A stretch of 64,000 nt of DNA, taken from positions 1,240,001 to 1,304,000 of the forward strand of contig NZ_BDCO01000002.1 in NCBI RefSeq assembly GCF_001613545.1. The letters are read 5' to 3'. The stretch's first letter is position 1, and the number at the start of each line of letters is the position of its first letter. This DNA comes from Terrimicrobium sacchariphilum. Lineage in GTDB: Bacteria > Verrucomicrobiota > Verrucomicrobiia > Chthoniobacterales > Terrimicrobiaceae. The position numbers were made by a program, and so were the translations under genes. The notes beneath the pieces were generated by a model that saw only the letters and a program-made list of their open reading frames with translations, had not been told where the DNA came from and made no database searches. Below are positions 39,817 through 47,810 of the stretch, in pieces.

Positions 39817-40863
39817 TTACTTGACGTTTTCGGGGAGGAAGGCCTGGAGTTTTTTGATGTCTTGGGCGGCGTCGCGGTGGCAGACGAGGAGGGCGTCGGG
39901 GGTTTCGACGACGATCAGGTCGTTGACGCCGCAGAGGGCGATGACGCGGGTGTTGGCGAGGACGACGTTGTTGTGGGAATTCACCTGGTGGACTTCGCCG
40001 CGGGCGGTGTTGCCGTCGCAATCGGCGCCGAGGTGCTCGGGGAGCGAGGTCCAGGCGCCGACGTCGTCCCAGTCAAATTTCGCCTTCACGGCCAGCACCT
40101 GGCGGGCTTTTTCCATGATGGCGTAGTCGACGGAGATCTTGGGCAGTTCGGCGAAGCACCCGGCGAGATACCCGTCCACGTCGGCGGCGGGGAACTGGCG
40201 GATGAAGTTGGCCAGGGCGGGGGCGTTCAGGTCGCACTCGGCGAGGAAGACCTCGGAGCGCCAGACGAACATGCCTGCGTTCCACCCGTAGTCGCCGCTG
40301 TCGACGTACTTTTGCGCGGTCTCGGCGTCCGGTTTCTCGACGAAGCGCCGCACCTGATGCAGCCCCGGCTCGATTTCCTCGCCGAGGTGCAGGTAGCCGA
40401 AGCCCGTGGCGGGGTGATTCGGGGTAATGGAAAAGGTCACCAGCGCGTCATTGGTCGCGGCGGCGCGGGCGGCGTCCCTCACCTGCTGGCGCAGCACGGG
40501 GACGTTGTGAATCATGGAATCCGCCGGGAGCAGGGCGCAGATGGCCTGCGGATCGCGCGCGCGGGCGAGTCCGGTAGCCAGCGCACAGGCGGGCGCGGTG
40601 TCGCGCTTGGCGGGTTCGGCGATGATGTTCTCCGGCGGCAAAAAGGGGAGTTCCTTGCGAATGGCGTCGACCTGCGAGGCATTCGTCAGCACGAAGATGC
40701 GCTCCCACGGGGCCACGCCCTCCATGCGCAGGACGGTCATTTCCAGCATGGTCTGCTCGCTGAGGAGGCGCAGGAGGTGCTTGGGCGTCCTGGTCCGGCT
40801 CATCGGCCAGAACCGTTCGCCGCTGCCGCCAGCCATGACAAAGATATGCAGATGTTCGACCAT
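39817..40863 (-). CDS. manC: Mannose-1-phosphate guanylyltransferase
   Basis: A 348-aa nucleotidyltransferase making GDP-mannose from mannose-1-phosphate and GTP. The signature FVMAGGSGERFWPMSRTRTPKHLL (residues 8-31) is diagnostic, and PADSMIHNVP and YGWNAGMFVWRSEVF complete the family pattern. It lacks the fused phosphomannose isomerase domain. GDP-mannose feeds surface-glycan synthesis. A perfect 16-bp palindrome CCGGCCCATGGGCCGG at 40961-40976 lies upstream, of unknown role. Confidence 0.92.
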   Translation of the reverse strand: MVEHLHIFVMAGGSGERFWPMSRTRTPKHLLRLLSEQTMLEMTVLRMEGVAPWERIFVLTNASQVDAIRKELPFLPPENIIAEPAKRDTAPACALATGLARARDPQAICALLPADSMIHNVPVLRQQVRDAARAAATNDALVTFSITPNHPATGFGYLHLGEEIEPGLHQVRRFVEKPDAETAQKYVDSGDYGWNAGMFVWRSEVFLAECDLNAPALANFIRQFPAADVDGYLAGCFAELPKISVDYAIMEKARQVLAVKAKFDWDDVGAWTSLPEHLGADCDGNTARGEVHQVNSHNNVVLANTRVIALCGVNDLIVVETPDALLVCHRDAAQDIKKLQAFLPENVK

Positions 40864-41017
40864 GTGATGTGGGAAGTAGGGGCTGGAGCGTGAGAAGTCA
40901 ACCGAAGTTGAAAACGACGCGAAGTCGGAACTCGGAATCCGGAAGTCGGAAGTAGTTTTTCCGGCCCATGGGCCGGGTTGAGTTTTCGCGGAAACGGGCC
41001 TCTTTTTTGAGAATTAC

Positions 41018-41512
41018 TCAGCTAAGTGGGCCGGGAAACCGAGAATCAGGAGCAGTAGGATAGCCTTGCAGCCGGGCGTCGTTATCGACTCCAGCAAGAA
41101 GCACGTGAAATGGTATGGCGGGCCCGTCCGAAGAGTCCCCTTCCTTGACGGGAGTGGATAATTCGTTCGCTACCATCGCCAGTGTATCCAGCAGTTTCGC
41201 CAAGGCGTCGCTGTTCGAGTCGGCCAATACCTCAGACGAATGCGCCAGGCAGATCACAACGGCGTCTGCTCGAAGCACGTGCCGATCAGAGAGGCAGTCG
41301 CAGAGGGCGTCAAGGTTACGGCCAAAGTAGCTCGGAAAATCAAATTCTCGGGCTAGGTGCTCATATGCGCGATTCCAATCACGCATCTGCCTGCCATCGA
41401 GGTCGATCCATCTTCTCCCGGCTGTTGCAAGCCATGCCTCCCGGATATCGGGCTGGAGCGAACTGACTCGCGCGATGCGAGGCTCCGCGGTGGTTTCAAG
41501 CCAGGAAATCAT
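41018..41512 (-). CDS. Barstar-family RNase inhibitor
   Basis: A 164-aa protein with the barstar fold: IDLDGRQMRDWNRAYEHLAREFDFPSYFGRNLDALCDCL carries the family core, including FPSYFGRNLDAL. Barstar binds and blocks barnase-type ribonucleases. No barnase gene is seen nearby, so it may be a free immunity protein or act on an RNase elsewhere. C-terminal part (from about 115) is variable. Confidence 0.8.
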   Translation of the reverse strand: MISWLETTAEPRIARVSSLQPDIREAWLATAGRRWIDLDGRQMRDWNRAYEHLAREFDFPSYFGRNLDALCDCLSDRHVLRADAVVICLAHSSEVLADSNSDALAKLLDTLAMVANELSTPVKEGDSSDGPAIPFHVLLAGVDNDARLQGYPTAPDSRFPGPLS

Positions 41513-41593
41513 TGGAGGTCGGAGGTTGGAACCCAGAAGTCGAAATCAGAAGTAGAAGCCCCTCCAGCGTAGGCGCAAAGGCGCGGAAGCTCA

Positions 41594-41622
41594 GGAAGTG
41601 CTCCGCATCACGAAACACTTCC
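41594..41622. repeat. Dispersed hairpin repeat, copy 2 (inverted)
   Basis: GGAAGTGCTCCG-CATCA-CGAAACACTTCC is the inverted relative of copy 1. It lies between the valS stop and the barstar start. Purine-rich GAAGTCGGAAGT-type words recur in the other spacers around 39780-41640. Confidence 0.7.
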
Positions 41623-41651
41623 CACTTCCGAAATCCCACTTCCGCCTTCGG

Positions 41652-44228
41652 CTAGCCGAGGCTGGCCACAGCGTCGCGGAGCGCTTCCAGCCGCCCTTTC
41701 CAGCTCGCCTCGCGCGCCCGATGCTCGGCCACGACCTCGGCGGGGGCTCCGTTGACGAAGGACTCGCTGGAGAGCTTGCCCTGCACCTTCTTGATTTCCA
41801 CCTCGACCTTCTTGATCTCCCCGGCGAGGCGCGTTTTTTCGCTCTCGGGGTCGATGATGCCCTCCAGCGGGAGGAGGAGCAGGCCGATCGGGCTCGGGCA
41901 GGAGGCGACGGAACCCGCCGGGCGCTCGGTCACGATCTCGATGGCCTCAGCATTGAGCAGGACGGAAAGCACGCCGGTTTCGCCCGCCACCCAGGGTTCG
42001 CTGGGCTGGAGCAACCACCGGAGGCGCTTGTTGGACGGCAGGTTGTAGGTCGCGCGGAGATTGCGGGCCTGCGCGGCGGCATCAAAGGCCGCCTCGGCGC
42101 GGGCGTCGGCTTCCCAGCCGTGGGCCTTGGGCCATTCCGCGTATTGAATGCTTCCCGTGCCGTAGCCCAGCTCGTGCCACAGCTCCTCGGTGATAAAGGG
42201 CGCGTAGGGGTGCAGGAGGCGCAGCACGCGGCCGATCACGTAGTCGATCGTGGCCAGCGTGCCCTCGCGGCGGGCGGGGTTTTGGAAATCCGCCTTGGCC
42301 GCCTCGATGAAGCGGTCGCAGAAGTCGCCCCAGACAAAATCATAGAGCGCCTGCGCCACCTCGCTGAAGCGATATTCGTCATACGCCGTGTCGATGCGCC
42401 GGATGGTCGCGTCGAGCTTGGCCAGCAGGTCCTTGGCGAAGAGCGAGAGCTCGTGCTTCGACGGGTCCGCCGCCGGGTCGATCTCGCCCTGGATCTGGCG
42501 GAACCGGCAGGCGTTCCAGAATTTGTTGCAGAAATTGCGCCCCTCGACGATCTGCTGCTCGTCGTAGCGGATGTCCTGCCCCTGCGGCGCGATGCGGATG
42601 ATGCCAAAGCGCAACCCATCCGCGCCCACCTTGGCGATGAGATCGAGCGGGTCGGGCGAGTTGCCCAGCGATTTCGACATCTTCTTGCCCTGCTTGTCGC
42701 GGATGATGCCGGTGAAGTACACGTGGCGAAACGGCACCTCGCCCATGTACTCCAGCCCCGCCATGATCATGCGGGCCACCCAGAAGAAAATGATGTCCGG
42801 CCCCGTCACGAGCACGCTCGTGGGGTAAAACTTTGCCCGCGTGGCGTCGTCCATCGTGTCGTGCGCCCACAGCCAGGAGGAGAACCACGTGTCGAGCACG
42901 TCTCCATCCTGCACCCAGCCCTCGCCGGGGCTGTCCACCTGGCAGCGCACCTCGCCGTCCTTGTTCCAGACCGGGATGCGATGGCCCCACCAGAGCTGGC
43001 GCGAGATGCACCAGTCCTGGATGTTTTCCAGCCAGTGGTCGTAGACCTTTTCCCAGCGGTCGGGGAAGAACCGGATGAGCTGATTGCGCACGGCGTCGCG
43101 CGCCTGCACGGTCATCGGGTACTTCAGGAACCACTGCTCGGAGAGCCTCGGCTCGATCGGCACGCCCGCGCGTTCGCTGTAGCCCACGTTGTTCTCGTGA
43201 GGCTCCTCCTTCACCAGCAGGCCCAGCTCGCGGAGCTTCTCCACCGCGGCCTCGCGCGCCTCGAATCGATCCAGCCCGGCGAATTCCTCGCCGGCCAGGT
43301 CGTTCAGCGTCCCGTTGGGGTTCAAAACGTCGATCACCGCCAGCCCGTGGCGCAGGCCGATCTCGTAGTCCACCTTGTCATGGGCCGGGGTCACCTTCAG
43401 CACGCCCGTGCCGAACTCAAAATCCACCGCCTCGTCGCCCACGATGGGAATCTCCGCGCGGTTGTCCAGCGGGAGCGGACGCCGCACGTGCTTGCCGATG
43501 AGGTTGGCATAGCGCGGGTCCTTCGGGTTCACCGCCACGCCCGTGTCGCCCATGATCGTCTCGGGCCGCGTCGTGGCGATCTCCAGCCACGTGCCGGGCT
43601 CCTCCACCACCTCGACCTTGAAGTGATACAGGAAGCCCTTGTGCGGCGTCGGGATCACCTCCTCGTCGCTCAAGGCGGTGAGGGAAACCGGGCACCAGTT
43701 CACCATCCGCACGCCGCGGTAGATGAGGCCCTTGTTGTACAGGTCCACGAAGACCTCCTGCACGCGCCGCGCGTAGGCCTCGTCCATGGTGAAGCGCTCC
43801 CGGCTCCAGTCGCACGAGCACCCGAGCTTCTTCAGCTGGTTGATGATGATGCCGCCGTGCTTTTCCTTCCACTCCCACACGCGCTTGAGGAATTCCTCGC
43901 GCCCGAGGTCGTGGCGGGTCTTGTGCTCCTCCTTGCGGAGCTTGCGCTCGACGACGGTCTGGGTGGCGATGCCGGCATGGTCCGTGCCCGGCAGCCACAG
44001 CACCTCGTGCCCCTGCATGCGGGCGCGGCGGGCCAGGATGTCCTGGATCGTGTTGTTCAGCACATGCCCCAGCGTGAGCACGCCCGTGACGTTCGGCGGC
44101 GGGATGACGATGGAATACGCCGGTTTGGCCGACTGCGGGTCCGCCTCGAAGCAACGTTGCTCGAGCCACCACGCATAAAGCCGGTCTTCTACCGCCTGCG
44201 GTTCGTACGCTTTGGAAAGTTCAGCCAT
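41652..44228 (-). CDS. valS: Valyl-tRNA synthetase
   Basis: 858-aa class I tRNA synthetase. The HIGH-type motif is PPNVTGVLTLGHVLNN (residues about 40-60), the KMSKS loop is GKKMSKSLGNSPDPLDL, and a CP1 editing domain lies between (WLEIATTRPETIMGDTG). A C-terminal coiled-coil arm (EIKKVEVEIKKVQGKL) completes the enzyme. Start chosen at MAELSKAYEPQ; the longer frame upstream is not conserved-looking. Confidence 0.96.
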   Translation of the reverse strand: MAELSKAYEPQAVEDRLYAWWLEQRCFEADPQSAKPAYSIVIPPPNVTGVLTLGHVLNNTIQDILARRARMQGHEVLWLPGTDHAGIATQTVVERKLRKEEHKTRHDLGREEFLKRVWEWKEKHGGIIINQLKKLGCSCDWSRERFTMDEAYARRVQEVFVDLYNKGLIYRGVRMVNWCPVSLTALSDEEVIPTPHKGFLYHFKVEVVEEPGTWLEIATTRPETIMGDTGVAVNPKDPRYANLIGKHVRRPLPLDNRAEIPIVGDEAVDFEFGTGVLKVTPAHDKVDYEIGLRHGLAVIDVLNPNGTLNDLAGEEFAGLDRFEAREAAVEKLRELGLLVKEEPHENNVGYSERAGVPIEPRLSEQWFLKYPMTVQARDAVRNQLIRFFPDRWEKVYDHWLENIQDWCISRQLWWGHRIPVWNKDGEVRCQVDSPGEGWVQDGDVLDTWFSSWLWAHDTMDDATRAKFYPTSVLVTGPDIIFFWVARMIMAGLEYMGEVPFRHVYFTGIIRDKQGKKMSKSLGNSPDPLDLIAKVGADGLRFGIIRIAPQGQDIRYDEQQIVEGRNFCNKFWNACRFRQIQGEIDPAADPSKHELSLFAKDLLAKLDATIRRIDTAYDEYRFSEVAQALYDFVWGDFCDRFIEAAKADFQNPARREGTLATIDYVIGRVLRLLHPYAPFITEELWHELGYGTGSIQYAEWPKAHGWEADARAEAAFDAAAQARNLRATYNLPSNKRLRWLLQPSEPWVAGETGVLSVLLNAEAIEIVTERPAGSVASCPSPIGLLLLPLEGIIDPESEKTRLAGEIKKVEVEIKKVQGKLSSESFVNGAPAEVVAEHRAREASWKGRLEALRDAVASLG

Positions 44229-44640
44229 TGGAAAGGAAAAACGCCCATTCTGGACGATCCCGCGACGGCTGGCAAGGGCGGGGGTATGTTCCACGCCTCT
44301 TTATCCCTGGTCATTCTCGATTTTAAAACTTGGGTGATGAACCGAAAGAAGCCGTTAGTAGGAGCGATGGAATTGCATATCACTTTTGTATCAAGCGAAG
44401 TGCCTCTACTGATGAGCAGTAGCAAGACTGTTGTCTAAACACTTGCCCGAGCCTCCGGCGAATTTCTGAAACAAAGCTATCGTGATTTAACACGATAGCT
44501 TGTCCTTGCTGAGTGAGACTTGATCAATTTCGTCAAATAATTTAAGATAGTGATTGTAATCTCCTTGGCATGAAATGGGTTACGCTATAAGGCAAATATG
44601 AAGTCGAATGTGAGTGTTCGTCTTCAATTGAAGGTCTTGT
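44229..44640. other. AT-rich leader of the Hachiman island
   Basis: No gene is recognised. A 28-nt hairpin is at 44474-44501. A -10-like TATAAG (44586-44591) with TTGGCA (44565-44570), spacer 15 nt, may be the hamA promoter. Confidence 0.45.
44474..44501. repeat. Perfect 11-bp hairpin at the island edge
   Basis: AAGCTATCGTG-ATTTAA-CACGATAGCTT is a perfect inverted repeat with a 6-nt loop and no T-tract. It lies at the junction where composition shifts to AT-rich, upstream of hamA. May be a terminator, operator or recombination scar. Confidence 0.6.
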
Positions 44641-45513
44641 ATGACGAATATCATCTCTCCTCATCCGGAACCGTTTTGGGAAGTGCGTGTTCATGATCTG
44701 TCCATCGACCCATCGTTGACCGGATTATGTGTTGGATACGAAATGGAAAAATGGCGGGCTGACCAGTTGGCTGAACATATGATGGAGTGGCTTCCTGATT
44801 TTGCGTTAAGTTCAAGTGAAAGGGCGGGGGTGCATTCAGGCAACATGGTGAGACTTATGCGGGAGGCTGCTCGAAAGATCTACAAATCTGAGAAATTCAA
44901 GAGCCGAGGAGAATTTGGGGAGCTATTTCTACATGCGGCAATTAGAACTGTATTTGGTTCAGTGCCTGCTATTTCGAAGATATACTATAAGACATCCGCG
45001 AATGATACTGTAAAGGGCTTCGATGCCGTCCATGTTGTTGGGCCGCCGGATTGCATGGAGCTTTGGATTGGGGAAGTAAAGTTCTATAAAAATATCAATT
45101 CCGCGATTCGCGATGTGGTTTCCGAGATTGAATCGCATACGCAGAGAGACTATCTAAAAGATGAGTTTCTTTGGATAAAGGGAAAGCTAGATGAAAGAGA
45201 TCCTCATGCGCAACAATTGAAGAAACTTCTATCACCTAACGTCTCCCTCGATACCGTATTTAAGCGAGCTTGCATTCCCGTGCTTTTAACTTACGAAAGT
45301 GACTGTGTTGGTCGCCATACTGCGTGCAGTGACGAGTATATTCAAGGGTTTGAAGAGGAGGTTATTAAAAACCATTCATCATTTGTGGCAAAAATGAAGG
45401 CTATTGAGATTTCGCCAGCGCTTAATGTTCGTCTTTTCCTTTTGCCTATTCACTTGAAAAATGAGCTTATCGCCGCTCTCGATAGGAACCTGAAGTCTTG
45501 GCAGAACAAATGA
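44641..45513 (+). CDS. hamA: Hachiman defence protein HamA (DUF1837 nuclease)
   Basis: A 290-aa DUF1837 protein. A PD-(D/E)XK-like nuclease core is visible: RGEFGELFLHAAI (E91, E94), VKGFDAVHVV (D128) and ELWIGEVKFYK (E145, K147). In Hachiman systems HamA is the effector nuclease held by the helicase HamB and released on damaged or phage DNA. Start ATG 44641 with GAAGG upstream. It overlaps hamB by 4 nt. The gene is much more AT-rich than valS, indicating transfer. Confidence 0.88.
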   Translation: MTNIISPHPEPFWEVRVHDLSIDPSLTGLCVGYEMEKWRADQLAEHMMEWLPDFALSSSERAGVHSGNMVRLMREAARKIYKSEKFKSRGEFGELFLHAAIRTVFGSVPAISKIYYKTSANDTVKGFDAVHVVGPPDCMELWIGEVKFYKNINSAIRDVVSEIESHTQRDYLKDEFLWIKGKLDERDPHAQQLKKLLSPNVSLDTVFKRACIPVLLTYESDCVGRHTACSDEYIQGFEEEVIKNHSSFVAKMKAIEISPALNVRLFLLPIHLKNELIAALDRNLKSWQNK

Positions 45514-47621
45514 AAAAGGAAGAAATTCGGCTTATTTTATCTCATGGAGAAGGGGTTGAGGAGCGGGCGTTTGAGATTTTGCAAGGGATCGCGAGGTATG
45601 TTAATGATGAGGAAGGCGAAGAAATTGGAAGGGATCTTGTCCTTAGAGCCTTGGAGCGGCGTGTCGAATTTGGCGGATTCTCTGAGGTTCTTGATGGGCT
45701 TACGAGAGAGGTTGGTTTGTTTCCTTATCTGGACCAAGAGGAGTTGTCGTTAAAGGATTCGTTGGCATATGAATTTCATAGACCAGACGAGAGTTCTGAT
45801 TTCGTCTTTCATCGAGTGCAGGCTCAGGTATTCAGGCGGTTAATCGATGGGGAAAATGTAATTTTGAGCGCACCGACAAGCTTTGGGAAGAGCCGTGTCA
45901 TTGATTCTATTATTTCTGCTAAAGAATTTCAAAATATTGTGATTCTCGTTCCGTCTATCGCGTTAATTGATGAGACTAGGCGTAGGTTGGTTTCGTTCTC
46001 TCCCTCCTATAAAATAGTTTCTCAGTTGTCTCAGAGGCCGGATAAGAGGAATATTTTCGTATTCACTGCTGAAAGGTTAAATGCGTACGAGGAATTGCCG
46101 CCTATAGATTTTTTTGTAATTGATGAGTTTTATAAAATCGGAGCAATCAGCGATAGGGATCAGGCGCGATTTGTGGCCTTAAACCAAGCCTTCTATCGTT
46201 TGAGTAAGAGTCGAGGGCAGTTCTATCTTCTTGGTCCCAGCGTTAAAGCTATACCGGATGGAATTGAAGCTAAGCTTCCATGCTATTTTTTCCCGACAAG
46301 ATTCTCGACTGTGGCCAGTGATGTTGTCGAAGTTTACAACTGGGATAATGATCTGGATGAGCTTCTGAAATTGTGTTCTGAAATTGATGAACCTACATTG
46401 ATTTTTTGCAAATCTCCGGCCCGTGTTAACGAGGTTGCGCGGGCGTTGGTGGAAAAGGAAATTGTCTCCGATGGTCGGAAGATGGGAGATGCGGCGCGCT
46501 GGATTTCCGAGAATTTTCATCCAAAATGGATTTATCCTCTAGCGATAACGCACGGCGTTGGTTTGCATCATGGGCGGCTGCCTCGATCCTTGGGGCAGTT
46601 GAGTGTTAGGGCTTTTAATGAAAACAAAATAAAATTCCTAATTTGTACGTCCACTCTTATCGAGGGTGTTAATACATGTGCAAAAAATGTAATAATATTT
46701 GATAATGTAATTAATAAAGTTCCTGTGGACTTCTTTACATTCAATAATATTAGGGGGAGATGCGGGCGGATGTTTGAGCATTTTGTTGGTCGCGTCTACC
46801 TTTTTCATCCTCCACCTCAGGAGGAGTTGCCCTATGTTGATTTTCCAGCAATAACGCAGGGGGCGGAGGTTCCTGAAAGCCTTCTCATTCAGATGGAGCG
46901 AGAGGATCTGAGCTCTGAATCTGACGGCAGGGTTGATGAGATATATCGACAGACCATTCTTCCAATTGAGGTAATCAGAAAAAATTCTACACTTGATCCC
47001 TTGGCGCAAATTGAATTAGCCAAAGAGCTTTCGGGGCTCAAGAGGTCGGAGGCTTCGTTGTTCTGGTGGAAGAGATTTCCAGATTACGACGGACTACTAG
47101 TGGTGGCGCGGCTATTGTGGAAGTATTTTGTGGCTGGCAGGAAGCACGGCGTTTCATCTCCAGAGCAATTGACGTTAAAGTTATGGAAATTGAAATCTTC
47201 TCCCGGAATAAAAGGTCGGATTCTCGAAGAGCTGCGCCCTGGAAAGTATCAGGCGGCCTCCCCTGATGAGGCTGTGGAGCGAGTGTTTTCCTTTGATCGC
47301 AACTGGGCGGGATTTGAGTTTCCTAGGCTTTTAATGGCAGTTTCGCGAATACAGCAGCATATTTTTGATGCGAGATTCGGAGTTAGTGGAAATTACGCTC
47401 TTTTTGCGGCGAGATGTGAACAGCTATTTCGAAATCCCGCACTAGTTGCTCTTGAGGAATACGGGTTGCCTATCCAATTGGGGGAACGAATCGCTGAGAG
47501 CATAAATCTTAGTGAGGATTTAGATGTGGCGATTAAGCAAGTTAAAGAATTTGACCCTGCGGGTTATGGGTTTGATCGGTTTGAGGTTGATCTTTTAAAA
47601 GAGGTTCAGAGAGGAGTTTGA
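45510..47621 (+). CDS. hamB: Hachiman defence helicase HamB
   Basis: A 703-aa superfamily 2 helicase. Walker A SAPTSFGKS (121-128), Walker B VIDEFYKI (D205, E206), motif III-like LLGPSVKAIP, then a second RecA lobe with FLICTSTLIEGVN and the arginine-finger motif NNIRGRCGRM (412-421). The C-terminal region (from about 450) is family-specific. It senses DNA and controls HamA. Start ATG 45510 (ATGA overlap with hamA) was preferred to TTG 45498. Neither partner is frameshifted; both look intact. Confidence 0.88.
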   Translation: MKKEEIRLILSHGEGVEERAFEILQGIARYVNDEEGEEIGRDLVLRALERRVEFGGFSEVLDGLTREVGLFPYLDQEELSLKDSLAYEFHRPDESSDFVFHRVQAQVFRRLIDGENVILSAPTSFGKSRVIDSIISAKEFQNIVILVPSIALIDETRRRLVSFSPSYKIVSQLSQRPDKRNIFVFTAERLNAYEELPPIDFFVIDEFYKIGAISDRDQARFVALNQAFYRLSKSRGQFYLLGPSVKAIPDGIEAKLPCYFFPTRFSTVASDVVEVYNWDNDLDELLKLCSEIDEPTLIFCKSPARVNEVARALVEKEIVSDGRKMGDAARWISENFHPKWIYPLAITHGVGLHHGRLPRSLGQLSVRAFNENKIKFLICTSTLIEGVNTCAKNVIIFDNVINKVPVDFFTFNNIRGRCGRMFEHFVGRVYLFHPPPQEELPYVDFPAITQGAEVPESLLIQMEREDLSSESDGRVDEIYRQTILPIEVIRKNSTLDPLAQIELAKELSGLKRSEASLFWWKRFPDYDGLLVVARLLWKYFVAGRKHGVSSPEQLTLKLWKLKSSPGIKGRILEELRPGKYQAASPDEAVERVFSFDRNWAGFEFPRLLMAVSRIQQHIFDARFGVSGNYALFAARCEQLFRNPALVALEEYGLPIQLGERIAESINLSEDLDVAIKQVKEFDPAGYGFDRFEVDLLKEVQRGV

Positions 47622-47810
47622 GCTTTGGTTGTTAATATTGCTTTATATTTGAAGTCGGCAAGCGTGAAAAAATAACGCTATTGTGTTCTGAGGGAATTTG
47701 GGAGAGGTTGGGATTTGTAACGGATCGATGGCATGGGATGGGGGAATTTTGGTCCAGCGGATAGCAATAGTGTCAGTTTTCGCTGCTCCGGTATGCTCGC
47801 ATAATCTTTT

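Noticed and set aside
40961-40976. 16-bp palindrome CCGGCCCATGGGCCGG as a terminator
   Set aside because: The T-run is on the wrong side for either strand; it may be an operator of manC but nothing supports this further.
41598-44438. 946-aa open frame on the + strand opposite valS
   Set aside because: Exact antisense of a clear valyl-tRNA synthetase; low-complexity H/A/R/V-rich composition is a GC-bias shadow.
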